Made by a program: the position numbers and the translations under genes. From the NCBI RefSeq assembly GCF_019693445.1, contig NZ_JAHRBL010000004.1:124001-188000 (forward strand): DNA of 64,000 nt, in the 5' to 3' direction. Positions 18,398-29,228 of the stretch are shown piece by piece. The notes beneath the pieces were generated by a model that saw only the letters and a list, made by a program, of their open reading frames with translations, had not been told where the DNA came from and made no database searches. Each line of letters starts with the position of its first letter. Positions within the stretch are counted from its first letter, which is position 1. Source of the DNA: Deinococcus aquaedulcis (GTDB lineage: Bacteria; Deinococcota; Deinococci; Deinococcales; Deinococcaceae).

Positions 18398-18873
18398 CCG
18401 GCCACCAGCAGCACGGTGGCGCGCGCCTGCACGTGGTCTGGGGCCAGTCCCTCGGAGGTCTTGAAGCTCACGCCCACCTCGGTTTCAGGCAGCTGCAGCA
18501 GCTCGGCCATGCGCTGGGCCATCGCCGCGCGCAGGGGGCCCAGCTTGGGGCGGTCCAGGGTGACCACCAGCGCGGCGTTGGCGGGGCGGTAGCCGCGTGC
18601 CCGCACCAGTTCCAGGGCGCGCGCCAGGATCACGGCCGAATCCAGGCCCTGCCACTCGGCGGCGGTGTCGGGGAAATACTGCCCAATGTCGCCCAGCGCC
18701 AGCCCCGACAGCAGGGCGTCGGCCAGGGCGTGCAGGGCCGCGTCGCCGTCGCTGTGGGCCACGGCGCCGGCGGGCGCGTGCGGCACGGGCACGCCGCCCA
18801 GCACCAGCGTCCGGCCCGCTTCCAGCCGGTGGGCGTCTTCTCCGTAGCCGATGCGGTAGGGCAGCGCAGACAT
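18394..18873 (-). CDS. ispF: 2-C-methyl-D-erythritol 2,4-cyclodiphosphate synthase
   Basis: 159 residues, fifth step of the MEP pathway for isoprenoid (carotenoid, quinone) precursors: cyclises CDP-methylerythritol 2-phosphate and releases CMP. Zinc ligands Asp13 and His15 (GYGEDAHRL), [16 protein letters not shown] with further ligand His, DIGQYFPDT and the C-terminal [19 protein letters not shown] are all typical. Probably leaderless: TACACT lies 7 bases before ATG 18873. Co-transcribed with trmL. Confidence 0.96.
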   Translation of the reverse strand: MSALPYRIGYGEDAHRLEAGRTLVLGGVPVPHAPAGAVAHSDGDAALHALADALLSGLALGDIGQYFPDTAAEWQGLDSAVILARALELVRARGYRPANAALVVTLDRPKLGPLRAAMAQRMAELLQLPETEVGVSFKTSEGLAPDHVQARATVLLVAG

Positions 18874-18880
18874 GGCCCGG

Positions 18881-18886
18881 AGTGTA
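18881..18886 (-). promoter_or_regulatory. Putative leaderless -10 box of ispF
   Basis: TACACT on the minus strand, 7 bases before ATG 18873. Confidence 0.5.
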
Positions 18887-18954
18887 GCGCGGCCGTTAAC
18901 GCTGCCGTAACGCGCCCTGCGCGACGCTGCGGGCCACAGGGGGAGACGCCGAAA

Positions 18955-19740
18955 ATGATGCACCTGGATGACGATTTGTTCGAGCACCTGCCGCTGCCGG
19001 CTGTGCACTGGACCCCGGGCCACCCGGCCCGGCTCAACCGCGCTTTTACGCGCGCCTTTGGCCTGGGCCCGCTGCCCCTGCCACTGCTGGACCGACCCGA
19101 CGGCGCCCACCACACCCGGCTGTCCACCCCGAACGGCGAGGCGCGCATCTGCCGCCTGCTGCTGCGCACCCTGCCCGGTGGCGACCGCCTGGGCGTGATT
19201 GAAGACGTGCACGACTACCACGCCGATCCCCTGACCCGCCTGCCGGACCGCCGCGCCCTGCTGCTGGACGCCGAACAGGGCGCCCCGGTCACGCTGGCCC
19301 TGCTGGACATTGACGGGCTGGCCCGCGTGAACCACCGCGCCGGGCACGCGGCGGGCGACGCCGCGCTGCACGCCCTGGCCGAACACCTGAAGCGGGCCGC
19401 CCGGCACTGGCCGGCGCAGGCCTACCGGCTGGGCGGGGGTGCCTTTGTGCTGTGCTCGCCGCACCTGCTGGTGCCCGGGCATTTCAGCCCGCTGCAGGAC
19501 GCTTTTGCGGGGTCCCTGGCGGCGTTCGGGGTGCGCCGGGCCACCTTCTCGTTTGGGCTGGCGCACGCCCCGCAAGACGGCACCACCCTGGCTGAACTGC
19601 TGGCCCACGCCGAACGCCGCGTGCAGCGCAGTCAGCGTGCCGGGGGGGGCGGGCTGGCCGCCGAACTGGTTCACCTGCTGCGCCACACCCGCCTGGGTGG
19701 CCCCTCTGATTCGCGCCGCACGCCGTTGGTGCGGGTCTGA
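18955..19740 (+). CDS. Degenerate GGDEF-domain protein
   Basis: 261 residues. An N-terminal 80-residue PAS-like part ([22 protein letters not shown]...) precedes a GGDEF-type domain starting [13 protein letters not shown]. The signature loop reads GGGAF instead of GGDEF, so the catalytic Asp/Glu is gone, and there is no RxxD site. [16 protein letters not shown] keeps the first metal Asp. It probably binds or senses rather than makes cyclic di-GMP, or has lost nucleotide function. Followed after 5 bases by the first WPLY paralogue. Start at ATG 18955 or 18958; a GGGGGAG sits 9 bases upstream. Confidence 0.78.
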   Translation: MMHLDDDLFEHLPLPAVHWTPGHPARLNRAFTRAFGLGPLPLPLLDRPDGAHHTRLSTPNGEARICRLLLRTLPGGDRLGVIEDVHDYHADPLTRLPDRRALLLDAEQGAPVTLALLDIDGLARVNHRAGHAAGDAALHALAEHLKRAARHWPAQAYRLGGGAFVLCSPHLLVPGHFSPLQDAFAGSLAAFGVRRATFSFGLAHAPQDGTTLAELLAHAERRVQRSQRAGGGGLAAELVHLLRHTRLGGPSDSRRTPLVRV

Positions 19741-19745
19741 GCCGC

Positions 19746-20231
19746 GTGGCCGCCCCCCCCCAGCCCCTAGCCTCTGGCCCGGCGGGCCGCACGCCCCGGC
19801 GCCGCGCCCTGCCCCCAGCCGACCTGGGCCCGCTGTGCACGCACGGCGATCACCTGTACGTGGAGACCCGGCGCGGCCCACTGCCGCTGTACCGTTTTTT
19901 GCCGCTGCAGGCGGCGGTGCTGTGCGGCGAGCGCGTGCCCTACGCCGCCGACTGGCCCGAGCACCTGAAGCTGTTCGTGTATACCTACGTGCCGCTGCCC
20001 GGTCCCCGGCCCGCCCCCGCCGCCCTGGCCCCCCTGATGGGCGTGCAGGCGCGCGACGCCCACGGCCTGCGCCCCTGGCCCCAGGCCACCTATCAGGGCT
20101 GGCCGCTGTACCTCTACGCCTACGATCAGCCGGGGGGCGCGCCGCTGGGGGCCGCCGCCCACCTGTTCGCCCCGGTGCCCGCCACCCAGTTGCCCCTGCC
20201 GTTCCCCGGCGCCGAGCAGCAGGGCCCCTGA
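19746..20231 (+). CDS. WPLY-motif protein A (COG4315/secreted-repeat-like)
   Basis: 161 residues, paralogue of the protein at 20295-20786. Two repeats of an aromatic motif are seen: [11 protein letters not shown] and [12 protein letters not shown], the second like the YxGWPLYxYxxD motif of the COG4315 'secreted repeat' lipoproteins. Unlike those, no signal peptide is visible; the N-terminus is Pro/Arg-rich. GTG 19746 lies 5 bases after the degenerate GGDEF gene and has no strong ribosome site, so coupling is likely. Function unknown. Confidence 0.68.
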   Translation: MAAPPQPLASGPAGRTPRRRALPPADLGPLCTHGDHLYVETRRGPLPLYRFLPLQAAVLCGERVPYAADWPEHLKLFVYTYVPLPGPRPAPAALAPLMGVQARDAHGLRPWPQATYQGWPLYLYAYDQPGGAPLGAAAHLFAPVPATQLPLPFPGAEQQGP

Positions 20232-20294
20232 GCGAGAGGGCGCGCCCCCTTTGCGCCCACCGCCCCCCAGCGCCTGCCCCCGTAAGGAGACCCC

Positions 20295-20786
20295 ATGTCC
20301 ATCCAGAGTCCGCTGAACTTTCTGGCCCTCACCACCTTTGAAGGGCGCCTGTACGCCGTGAGTCAGGCAGGCGAGCCGCTGGCCCTGTACGTGTTCGCGC
20401 CGCTGGCCCAGGCCTACGAGGGCCAGTACGAGGTGCCCTTTGCGCCCCACTGGCCGCGCTACAACGAGGCCTTTGTGCTGCAGTACGTGCCCATGCCCAT
20501 GCTGCCCCCCGAACAGCTGCCCGACGCGCTGGAACCGGACATCACCAGCCAGGAGCGTCCCGGCGACCCGGTGCGGCCCTGGGTGCAGATGCTCTACCAG
20601 GGCTGGCCGCTGTACTACGTGCAGGGCCAGAAGGCCAGCGCCGCCAGCGACGTGCAGCCCGCCATGTTTCAGCCGGCGGTGGTGGGCATGGCGCCGCCGG
20701 ACGGAGGGGCGAGTGCCGGCACCCCCGCTCCGGCGGCCCAGGAACGCGGCGATGTGGTGCTGCCGGGGCCTTTCCTGGGGCCCTGA
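20295..20786 (+). CDS. WPLY-motif protein B (COG4315/secreted-repeat-like)
   Basis: 163 residues. It aligns end to end with protein [30 protein letters not shown] and [20 protein letters not shown] correspond to [28 protein letters not shown] and [19 protein letters not shown]. The tail is Pro/Ala/Gly-rich. ATG 20295 has a clear AAGGAGA site. No signal peptide. A tandem duplication with divergence; function unknown. Confidence 0.72.
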   Translation: MSIQSPLNFLALTTFEGRLYAVSQAGEPLALYVFAPLAQAYEGQYEVPFAPHWPRYNEAFVLQYVPMPMLPPEQLPDALEPDITSQERPGDPVRPWVQMLYQGWPLYYVQGQKASAASDVQPAMFQPAVVGMAPPDGGASAGTPAPAAQERGDVVLPGPFLGP

Positions 20787-21084
20787 AGCCCGCGCCAGTG
20801 CAGCCGGCAGGGTGAGGCGGGCCGTGTGCGGGGAGGGCTGCTGATCTTGGTGCCCAGAGCGGGAGCTGGAAGGGCGCTGAGACAGGGTGAATGACCAGCA
20901 CACACAGCGGAACTGGGGCAGGGCAAAGACGTCTTTCTGGCTGAAAGTCGAACGGGCCGCCCCAGTCAGGGCGTTGACCCCTACGCACTGGGCTTAAGGC
21001 GCTGGGCTCAGGGTGCTGGGCTCAAACCAGACCGGAGGCCACGGGCACGCCGCCCCGTGGCCTCCAACTTCCTTCTCACTGTCC
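20787..21084. other. Intergenic stretch with convergent terminator
   Basis: No gene. Contains a 12-bp perfect stem, GGAGGCCACGGG (21034-21045) with CCCGTGGCCTCC (21054-21065), between two converging units. The rest is unremarkable G+C-rich sequence. Confidence 0.55.
21034..21065. terminator. Hairpin terminator between converging units
   Basis: 12-bp perfect stem, 8-base loop region, 20 bases from the phosphotransferase stop codon. T-runs are weak on both sides. Confidence 0.55.
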
Positions 21085-21984
21085 CTACGGCGCCGCCAAT
21101 CGGTGGCCCAGCGCCGGGGTGGCCGGGGCCCAACTGCCCAGGCGCCCCAGGCACCCGTGGGCAAACCCCACCGCCTGCGCCATCTGTTCCCGGCGCCGGG
21201 CCCGCGCGGCGCGGTGCTGGGCCAGCAGCAGCCCAAACAGCGCGGCGTCGGTTCCGCAGGGCAGCCCGGCGGCGCCCGCCACCTGCTCGGCTGCGACCCA
21301 GCCGTGAAAGTAAGCCACGCTGGCCACGTCCCACGCGGCCGGCACGCAGGCGGCGTCCCCAAAATCCAGCAGGGCCGCCAGCCGCCCGCCGCGCCACACC
21401 AGCTGCCCGGCGTGCAGGTCGGTGTGGCAGACCCGCGTGGGGCCCTGGGCCACCCGGCGCAGGTCCTCGGCGCGGCGGGCCAGTGGGGCGTGCAGGGCGG
21501 GGTCAGCCTGCACCAGCGGCTGACGGTCCAGCGGCACGGTCCCGAACGGCCACGCCTCTGGCAGGCGCGAGCGCACCCCAGCTTCCGGGTCCGGCGCCTG
21601 GCCCTGCAGCAGGTCGGGGCGGTCGGTCAGCAGGCCGTGCCCGCTGCGGGGCAGGGCGTGCAGCACCCGCAGGGCGTGGCCCAGGTCGGCCCAGCCGCTG
21701 TCGCTGGGGGGCTGCAGGTCGCCCGTCATCAGGATGTCCACGCAGTAGGCCTGCTCGCCGCGCAGTACTCCTGCCGCCAGGACCGGTGGCACCGGCACCC
21801 CCTGGGCGGCCAGCCGCCGCTGCAGCAGGGCCTGCACGCCCAGCCGCGCCTCCGGGCCCAGCGCGAGGCGGGCCACCCGCCGCCCGTCGGTAAAGGCCAC
21901 GCAGGTCGCGCCGCGTGAGAGCGGCTGCGCCCCCAGGCCCAGCAGGGCGCGGGCATCAAGTAGGGCCTGCGCCTCAGCGAGCAT
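21085..21984 (-). CDS. Aminoglycoside phosphotransferase-like kinase (APH family)
   Basis: 299 residues. APH/choline-kinase catalytic motifs are present: VCHTDLHAGQLVW (Brenner HxD, Asp and Asn/Gln variant) and AALLDFGDAACV (DFG-like metal Asp). The N-terminal lobe has LSRGATCVAFTDGRRVARLALG as the ATP-site strands. Substrate not known; many such proteins phosphorylate small molecules or proteins rather than antibiotics. Third gene of a telA operon; start overlaps the nucleoside-kinase-like gene by 11 bases. Confidence 0.82.
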   Translation of the reverse strand: MLAEAQALLDARALLGLGAQPLSRGATCVAFTDGRRVARLALGPEARLGVQALLQRRLAAQGVPVPPVLAAGVLRGEQAYCVDILMTGDLQPPSDSGWADLGHALRVLHALPRSGHGLLTDRPDLLQGQAPDPEAGVRSRLPEAWPFGTVPLDRQPLVQADPALHAPLARRAEDLRRVAQGPTRVCHTDLHAGQLVWRGGRLAALLDFGDAACVPAAWDVASVAYFHGWVAAEQVAGAAGLPCGTDAALFGLLLAQHRAARARRREQMAQAVGFAHGCLGRLGSWAPATPALGHRLAAP

Positions 21985-22666
21985 GAAGCACCGCCGGCCG
22001 CTGGAGATCTATGTAGTCCAGCACCACGCCCGCGTGGGCCTCCGGGGTCGCGGCGGCGAAATACAGGCGGTGCCCCTCCACGTAGCGGCGGTTGCTGGGC
22101 GCAGCGGGGTCCGGTGATCCGTATCCTGGGCCCCGCGCCGCGCCCCGGGGCACCGAGACCTCGAACGGCACCCGCAGAAACACCGAGTCGTCCCAAAAGG
22201 CCCGCAGCTCCGGCCGGTGCAGGAACAGACCGTCCATGATCAGCAGGCTGCCGGGTACGGCGGTCTGGGCCGGCAGCGCCAGCGGTTCGTCGCGCTCCAC
22301 ATCGAAGACCGCCGGGCGGTACTGCAAACCTCCGCCCGGCGAGAGGGGCACCAGCAGTTCCCGGCGCAGGGCGTCCAGATCGTACGAGTCCTCGTAGAAG
22401 CCCTGGGGCGAGGTCCGGCCCTGGCGGTCGCGCATGGCGCGGGGATGGTGAAAATGGTCGGCGCTGGCGCGGATCACCGCGCGGCCCCGGGCCCGCAACT
22501 CGCGGTCCAGCCCACCAGCCAGTGTGGTCTTGCCAGCGCCGTCCACGCCGTCAATCGCCACGCGCCGCACCGGGCACGCCGGTGGCCCGGCCAGTCGGCT
22601 CACCAGCCACGACAACAGCTCCTGCCGGGTCGCGTGGGCCCGCAGGTTTGCAGAAGGCGCGCGCAT
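21974..22666 (-). CDS. Uridine kinase-like P-loop kinase
   Basis: 230 residues. Walker A IDGVDGAGKTTLA near residues 38-50; RASADHFHHPRAMRDRQGR and FYEDSYDLDALRRELLVPL match uridine kinase/phosphoribulokinase-like proteins, and LLIMDGLFLHRPELRAFWD is the lid-side strand. It probably phosphorylates a nucleoside or sugar. Its ATG overlaps by one base the stop of telA (TGATG), and it overlaps the downstream APH-like gene, so the three are one operon. Confidence 0.82.
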   Translation of the reverse strand: MRAPSANLRAHATRQELLSWLVSRLAGPPACPVRRVAIDGVDGAGKTTLAGGLDRELRARGRAVIRASADHFHHPRAMRDRQGRTSPQGFYEDSYDLDALRRELLVPLSPGGGLQYRPAVFDVERDEPLALPAQTAVPGSLLIMDGLFLHRPELRAFWDDSVFLRVPFEVSVPRGAARGPGYGSPDPAAPSNRRYVEGHRLYFAAATPEAHAGVVLDYIDLQRPAVLHAR

Positions 22667-23883
22667 CAGATTTTCAGGTCGCCTTTCTCCGTGACGTTCA
22701 GGCCCTGGGCCACCTCGCGCGAGGCCTGCTGGCGCTCGCGGTCCAGGTAGGTCTGGGCCTGGGCCACCTCGCGGTCCAGCACCGTCATCGTTTCGCGGAA
22801 GCGGTCCAGGGCCTGCTGGCGGTAGGCGCTGATGGCGTCCAGGGCGCCGTACACGTCGCGGAAGGCCGCCTGGATAATCTGCGGGTCCACCGTGGCGCTG
22901 CCCGCCTGCCGCTGAATCTCGGTGCTCTGCTGTTTCAGCAGCTGCGCCGTGGAGCCGATCATCTTGCCGGTGGTGTCGTTCAGGGCCGTGACCTGCCCCA
23001 GCACCGCCTGCTGGGTGCCCAGCGCCTGCGAGACCATCAGGGCCGTCTTCAGGGCGCTCACCGTGGTGGTGGTGGCGCGGTCCACGCCCTTGATCAGTTC
23101 CAGGTTGTTGCGCCGCACGAGGTCCAGGGCCAGATACCCCTGAATGCTCACCGCCAGCTGGGTCAGCAGGTCGGTCACGCGCTGTCGCACGGCAAAGAGC
23201 AGCTCCTCGCTGACCATCCGGGCTTTTTCGGGGTCGGTGGCCTGCAGGTCGTGCAGGCGCTGGGTCAGGGCTTCATCCACCGCCTTGCCCACATGGGCGT
23301 ACTGGCGCAGCTTCTGCATGGTGTCCCACAGATGCACCTTCTCGGTTTCAATGGTGGCGTTGTCGCGCCGCAGTTCGTCCTGGCCCCGGTACAGCGCTTC
23401 CAGAATGCCGTTGAGGTGGCTCTGGGCACTCTGGTACTTGTCGAGGTGGTTTTGCACCTTGCGCCCGCCCGGCAGTTTGCCAAACAGGCGCCGGGGCGTG
23501 GGCGCGCGGCTGGGGTCCAGGTCTTCCACCGTGCGGCGCAGATCGGTCAGGCCGCGCAGGATGTCGCTGCCTTCGGCCAGGGCGCCCGCGCGGGTGGCGC
23601 GCAGGGGGCGGTCCAGCATGCGGTTGCTGCTCTGGGCGGCGGCGCGCTGTTCGGGCAGCCCCAGTTCGTGCACGGCGTCCAGCTTGCGCTTGAAGTCGGG
23701 GGTGTGGGTGCCCGCCGAGAGGACCTCCTGGGCAAAGGCCTGCGCCATCTGCTCCAGGCGGGCGCGGTCCTCGGGCGACAGGGGCACCATCTCGGGGGCC
23801 TCCTGGGCCTGCACGGGGGGCACGGCCTCCGGCGCGCGAAGCATCGAATCGGGGGGCGTCAGCGGGCCGCGAGGATCACTCAT
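22666..23883 (-). CDS. TelA/KlaA family toxic-anion (tellurite) resistance protein
   Basis: 405 residues, almost entirely helical. Family features: LPGGRKVQNHLDKYQSAQ, ALYRGQDELRRDNATIE, LWDTMQKLRQYAHVG, VDRATTTTVSALKTALMVSQAL, and the Gln/Arg-rich C-terminal helices. TelA proteins are linked to tellurite, bacteriocin and membrane-stress resistance, mechanism unclear. I prefer ATG 23883 (MSDPRG); ATG 23892 adds three residues. Linked by overlaps to a kinase and a phosphotransferase, an association worth testing functionally. Confidence 0.88.
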   Translation of the reverse strand: MSDPRGPLTPPDSMLRAPEAVPPVQAQEAPEMVPLSPEDRARLEQMAQAFAQEVLSAGTHTPDFKRKLDAVHELGLPEQRAAAQSSNRMLDRPLRATRAGALAEGSDILRGLTDLRRTVEDLDPSRAPTPRRLFGKLPGGRKVQNHLDKYQSAQSHLNGILEALYRGQDELRRDNATIETEKVHLWDTMQKLRQYAHVGKAVDEALTQRLHDLQATDPEKARMVSEELLFAVRQRVTDLLTQLAVSIQGYLALDLVRRNNLELIKGVDRATTTTVSALKTALMVSQALGTQQAVLGQVTALNDTTGKMIGSTAQLLKQQSTEIQRQAGSATVDPQIIQAAFRDVYGALDAISAYRQQALDRFRETMTVLDREVAQAQTYLDRERQQASREVAQGLNVTEKGDLKI

Positions 23884-23951
23884 GCCCCCCATTACGCCGC
23901 GCGGCGGCGCGCGGTTGCATCCGGCAAAAGGCGCAGTGCCCGGCGGGGCCT

Positions 23952-24398
23952 TCAGGACGACAGCGGCAGCGCCAGCCGTTTAAAGCGGCAGTCCTGCCAG
24001 AACTTCACGAAATGGTCCACCTGTGCCAGAAAGCCCGGGAAATCCTTGCTTTTGACCATGTAGGAGCTGGCAAACAGGTTGTACGCCTGCGCCACGTCCT
24101 CGGGGTTGTCGGAGGTGGAGAGGATCACCACGGGCAGGTGGCGTAGGCCCCGGTCGGCGCGGATGGCCTCAATGACCTCAAAGCCGCTCATGCGCGGCAT
24201 GTTCAGGTCCAGCATCACCACGTCGGGCAGCAGGCGGCCTGGGGTACGCAGCCACGCCAGCGCTTCGACCCCGTCCTCGCACAGGCTGATCTGCACGGCG
24301 TCGGCGTGTTCGTCAAACGCCTCCTGGGCCAGCAGGCGGTCGGCTGGATCATCATCGATCAGCAGAACATGCAGACGCCGGAAAGATGTGCTGGTCAT
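23952..24398 (-). CDS. Single-domain response regulator (Rcp1-like)
   Basis: 148 residues, receiver domain only: acidic Asp15-17, phosphoacceptor Asp64 (VMLDLNMPRMSGFEV), Ser94/Thr95 and Lys116 (MVKSKD). The long loop after LRTPG and the LARGE-type C-terminal helix resemble Rcp1, the output partner of bacteriophytochromes. No phytochrome gene is in the window. ATG 24398 has TACACT 10 bases upstream. Confidence 0.88.
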   Translation of the reverse strand: MTSTSFRRLHVLLIDDDPADRLLAQEAFDEHADAVQISLCEDGVEALAWLRTPGRLLPDVVMLDLNMPRMSGFEVIEAIRADRGLRHLPVVILSTSDNPEDVAQAYNLFASSYMVKSKDFPGFLAQVDHFVKFWQDCRFKRLALPLSS

Positions 24399-24564
24399 GG
24401 GATAAGGCAGTGTAGCGGCTACACCAAGCCTTCAGGTTTGCGGCCCTCACACTCTCAAGGCGCCTTTATGTTTCTCAATTGCCGATCAGTTCAGGATCAG
24501 GAAGCTGAAGAAGAGTTCGCGGGTGTGGTGAGCAACTGTGGTGTCCGCCGGGTCCCACACACCC

Positions 24565-24570
24565 TACCCT
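24565..24570 (+). promoter_or_regulatory. Putative leaderless -10 box of the GNAT gene
   Basis: TACCCT followed by seven bases and GTG 24578. Confidence 0.5.
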
Positions 24571-24577
24571 GGCTCCT

Positions 24578-25150
24578 GTGACCCCCGCCCCTCTTCTTCT
24601 GCGTGGGCGCCAGCCCGCCGATCTGCCGGTGCTGTGGCGCTGGATGCACCAGGAACGTTCGCCCGCGTGGCAGCAGTGGGACGCGCCGTATTTCCATTCG
24701 GGCCGCCCACCCTCTGACCTGATCCTGGAGGCGTATATGGAGCGCGCCAACGCCCAGCCCCCGAATCCCCACCTGCGCATTCTCGACCTGGGCGGCCAGT
24801 GCATCGGCCAGGTGTCGCGGAGCGAGGAAGCGCCCGCAGGCGGCGGGTGGTGGGACCTGGGCATCCTGATTTTCGACCCGGCGTATTGGGGCGGCGGGCT
24901 GGGCACCCAGGCGCTGCGGCTGTGGACGGCTGCCACGTTTGCCGGAACAGAGGCGCAGGTGCTCACCCTGACCACCTGGGGCGGTAACGAGCGCCTGATC
25001 CGCGCTGGGGAGCGTGCTGGCTACCACGAATGCGCCCGCATTCCCCAGGCCCGGCGGTGGCAGGGCCAGCGCTGGGACAGCGTGAAGCTGGCCTGCCTGC
25101 GGCCCGACGAGCCCGCCGGCCAACCGGCGGTCCAGATGGGCCAACCATGA
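24578..25150 (+). CDS. GNAT-family N-acetyltransferase
   Basis: 190 residues of the RimJ/RimL-like GNAT group. Beta-strand LLLRGRQPADLPVLWRWMHQ opens the fold, and the acetyl-CoA pyrophosphate loop is around DPAYWGGGLGTQALRLW (Q/R-x-x-G-x-G/A equivalent), followed by LTLTTWGGNERLIRAGERAGYHECAR, the typical strand-helix-strand end with the conserved N and A-G-Y. Starts at GTG 24578, 7 bases after TACCCT. Acceptor unknown. Confidence 0.86.
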   Translation: MTPAPLLLRGRQPADLPVLWRWMHQERSPAWQQWDAPYFHSGRPPSDLILEAYMERANAQPPNPHLRILDLGGQCIGQVSRSEEAPAGGGWWDLGILIFDPAYWGGGLGTQALRLWTAATFAGTEAQVLTLTTWGGNERLIRAGERAGYHECARIPQARRWQGQRWDSVKLACLRPDEPAGQPAVQMGQP

Positions 25151-25186
25151 AAAAGTGCCCCCTGATTTCACCCTGACCGTAGCGGG

Positions 25187-25192
25187 TATGCT
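25187..25192 (+). promoter_or_regulatory. Putative leaderless -10 box of the protease-nuclease gene
   Basis: TATGCT followed by six bases and ATG 25199. Confidence 0.5.
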
Positions 25193-25198
25193 GACCGC

Positions 25199-27109
25199 AT
25201 GACCATTCCCCCCGAGGTGCTGCGCGAGACCCAGGCCCGTTTCGAGACCCGGCAGGCGCAGCGCCGCGCGCGGTTGCAGCGCCTGGACCTGCCGGGCGTT
25301 GCCGCCGATACGCCCGAGCGGGTGGCGGCCCGGCTGGCCCGCGTGGGGGTGCCGCTGCCCGACGCCCAGGCCCTGGCCAGCGGTGAGGCCGAGCCCGCGC
25401 AGGTGGCCGCGCGCCTGCCGCCCGGCCCCCGGCAGAGCCTGGAGCGGCTGCTGGGCCGCAACGATCTGGTGGGGGTGGCCTACCTGGAACTGGCGCGGCA
25501 GGCGGCCGATGCGGTGGCGCGGCTGGTGCTGCTGGACGCCCGGGGGCGCCCGGCCGGCTACGGCACCGGCTGGCTGTGCAGCCCGCAGGTGCTGGTAACC
25601 AACCACCATGTCCTGCCTGACCCCGGGGACGCCCGCACGGCACAGGCGGAATTTGGGTACGAGCTGCGCCCCGACGGCACCCTGCGGGAGCGCGTGACCC
25701 TGGCCCTGGACCCGGACACCCTTTTCATCACCAGCGAGGCGCTGGATTACACCCTGGTGGCGGTGCGGGGCGACACGCACGCCTACGGCTACCTGCCCCT
25801 GCTGGACGCCCCGGACAAGCACATGGTGGGCGAGGCCCTGAGCATCATTCAGCACCCCGGCGGCGAGCCTAAGCAGGTGGCGCTGCGCGAAAACCGCCTT
25901 GTGGACCGCCTGCCGGATTTCCTGCACTACGAGACCGACACCGCCCCCGGCAGCAGCGGCAGCCCGGTGTTCAACGACGCCTGGGAGGTGGTGGCGCTGC
26001 ATCACAGCGGCGTGCCGCGCACCGACGCCCAGGGCCGGGTGCTGCGCCGCGACGGCCGCCCCGCCGCCCCCGGCGACCCGGATACCGAACTGGACTGGAT
26101 GGCCAACGAGGGCGTGCGCATCAGCCGCCTGATCGCGGACCTGCGGGCCCGCCCGGAAGCGGCCTCGCCCCTGGTGAGCGCGCTGCTGAATGCCCCCCGC
26201 CCGGTCCGGGAGCGTGCGGGGGTCGGGGGTGCGCCGGGCGGCGCCCTGAACCTGGGCACCGTCACCCCGGGCGCCGATGGCACCGTGAGCCTGCCCGTCA
26301 CCCTGAGCCTGCGGGTGGCCGCGCCGCCCCCCACCCCCGAGGACCGCCCGTACCTGGACCCGGCTGACCCGGGGCACGCAGCGGCCTACTACCAGGGCAT
26401 AGGGGAGACCCTGGCCCCCGCCGAGCGTTTTGCCGCGCTGAGTGCGCTGCTCTCGCGCAGCCACACCCGGCCGCTGGTGTACGACCCCGCCCAGCACCTG
26501 TACCCCTGGGTGGACCTGTGGCCGGACGGGCAACTGCGCAGCCTGTATTCCGGCCGGGTGCACAGCCCCGCCGAACTGATCGCCGCCGACCGCATGGCCG
26601 CCGAGCGCCGTGCCCGGCTGGCCGCCCAGGAGGGCCTGAGCACCGAGGCCCTGGAAGAGGCCCTGCCCTACAACTGCGAGCACGTGGTGCCGCAAAGCTG
26701 GTTTGGCCGCCGCGAACCCATGCGCGGCGATCTGCACCACCTCTTTGCCTGCGAACCCGCCTGCAATTCCTTCCGGGGCAACACCCCCTACGCCGATTTT
26801 CCCGACCATGACGAGGTGGTGCGCAGTGACTGCGGGCGGCGCGAAGTGGGCGAATTCGAGCCGGCCGCTGGCAAGGGCGCCGCCGCCCGCGCCACGCTGT
26901 ACTTTCTGCTGCGCTATCCCGGCGCCGTGCACCCCTACGCCCCCCGGCACCTGGACACGCTGCTGGCGTGGCACGCCGCGCAGCCCCCCGGCGACTGGGA
27001 ACGGCACCGCAACGCGGCGATTTTCGCCCTGCAGGGCAACCGCAACCCGCTGATTGACCACCCAGCCTGGGGGGCGGGGATCGAGTTCGCCGCCGGGCTG
27101 GGGCGGTAA
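25199..27109 (+). CDS. Trypsin-like protease fused to endonuclease I domain
   Basis: 636 residues, no signal peptide. After an N-terminal helical segment (RFETRQAQRRARLQRLDLPG..., then LLGRNDLVGVAYLELARQA) comes a trypsin-like domain (about 105-330): GTGWLCSPQVLVTNHHV with His137, LDYTLVAV with Asp183, PGSSGSP with Ser253. The C-terminal part is an endonuclease I (EndA/Bsn) domain: NCEHVVPQSWF (His495), GDLHHLF (His513, His514), NSFRGNTPY (Asn528) and a final GNRNPLIDHP. Endonuclease I proteins are normally exported, so a cytoplasmic, protease-tethered nuclease suggests a conflict or suicide effector in which cleavage frees or activates the nuclease. The GRNDL...ARQAADAV segment is like those preceding trypsin modules in effector-type proteins. 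No obvious partner gene. All catalytic residues appear present. Confidence 0.85.
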   Translation: MTIPPEVLRETQARFETRQAQRRARLQRLDLPGVAADTPERVAARLARVGVPLPDAQALASGEAEPAQVAARLPPGPRQSLERLLGRNDLVGVAYLELARQAADAVARLVLLDARGRPAGYGTGWLCSPQVLVTNHHVLPDPGDARTAQAEFGYELRPDGTLRERVTLALDPDTLFITSEALDYTLVAVRGDTHAYGYLPLLDAPDKHMVGEALSIIQHPGGEPKQVALRENRLVDRLPDFLHYETDTAPGSSGSPVFNDAWEVVALHHSGVPRTDAQGRVLRRDGRPAAPGDPDTELDWMANEGVRISRLIADLRARPEAASPLVSALLNAPRPVRERAGVGGAPGGALNLGTVTPGADGTVSLPVTLSLRVAAPPPTPEDRPYLDPADPGHAAAYYQGIGETLAPAERFAALSALLSRSHTRPLVYDPAQHLYPWVDLWPDGQLRSLYSGRVHSPAELIAADRMAAERRARLAAQEGLSTEALEEALPYNCEHVVPQSWFGRREPMRGDLHHLFACEPACNSFRGNTPYADFPDHDEVVRSDCGRREVGEFEPAAGKGAAARATLYFLLRYPGAVHPYAPRHLDTLLAWHAAQPPGDWERHRNAAIFALQGNRNPLIDHPAWGAGIEFAAGLGR

Positions 27110-27150
27110 GGCCCCCCACAGGGGCCCCCGGCGCATTTGCCAGGGCCCTC

Positions 27151-27156
27151 TATACT
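27151..27156 (+). promoter_or_regulatory. Putative leaderless -10 box of the ABC-F gene
   Basis: TATACT followed by seven bases and GTG 27164. Confidence 0.5.
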
Positions 27157-27163
27157 GCGGGGC

Positions 27164-29038
<1,875 letters not shown>

Positions 29039-29129
29039 TACGGATTTCGGATAATCCGTTACAGCCCCTACGCGTCGCTTCGGTGCTTCCACTCCTATCC
29101 GTCACCGTTTTTCCTTCTCCCTCCGGTCG

Positions 29130-29160
29130 GGTTGATCCGTTATGGAATAACGGATCAACC
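29130..29160. repeat. 14-bp perfect hairpin
   Basis: GGTTGATCCGTTAT (29130-29143), 3-base loop, then its exact complement (29147-29160). ACGGATTTCGGATAATCCGT-type sequence just upstream shares the GGAT...ATCC core. Confidence 0.65.
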
Positions 29161-29228
29161 GGAATCCTTATAAGTCGCTCAAAGTTGATCTTGAGATCAA
29201 CCGAGCGAAGCGAGGATCGAAGAAAGAA

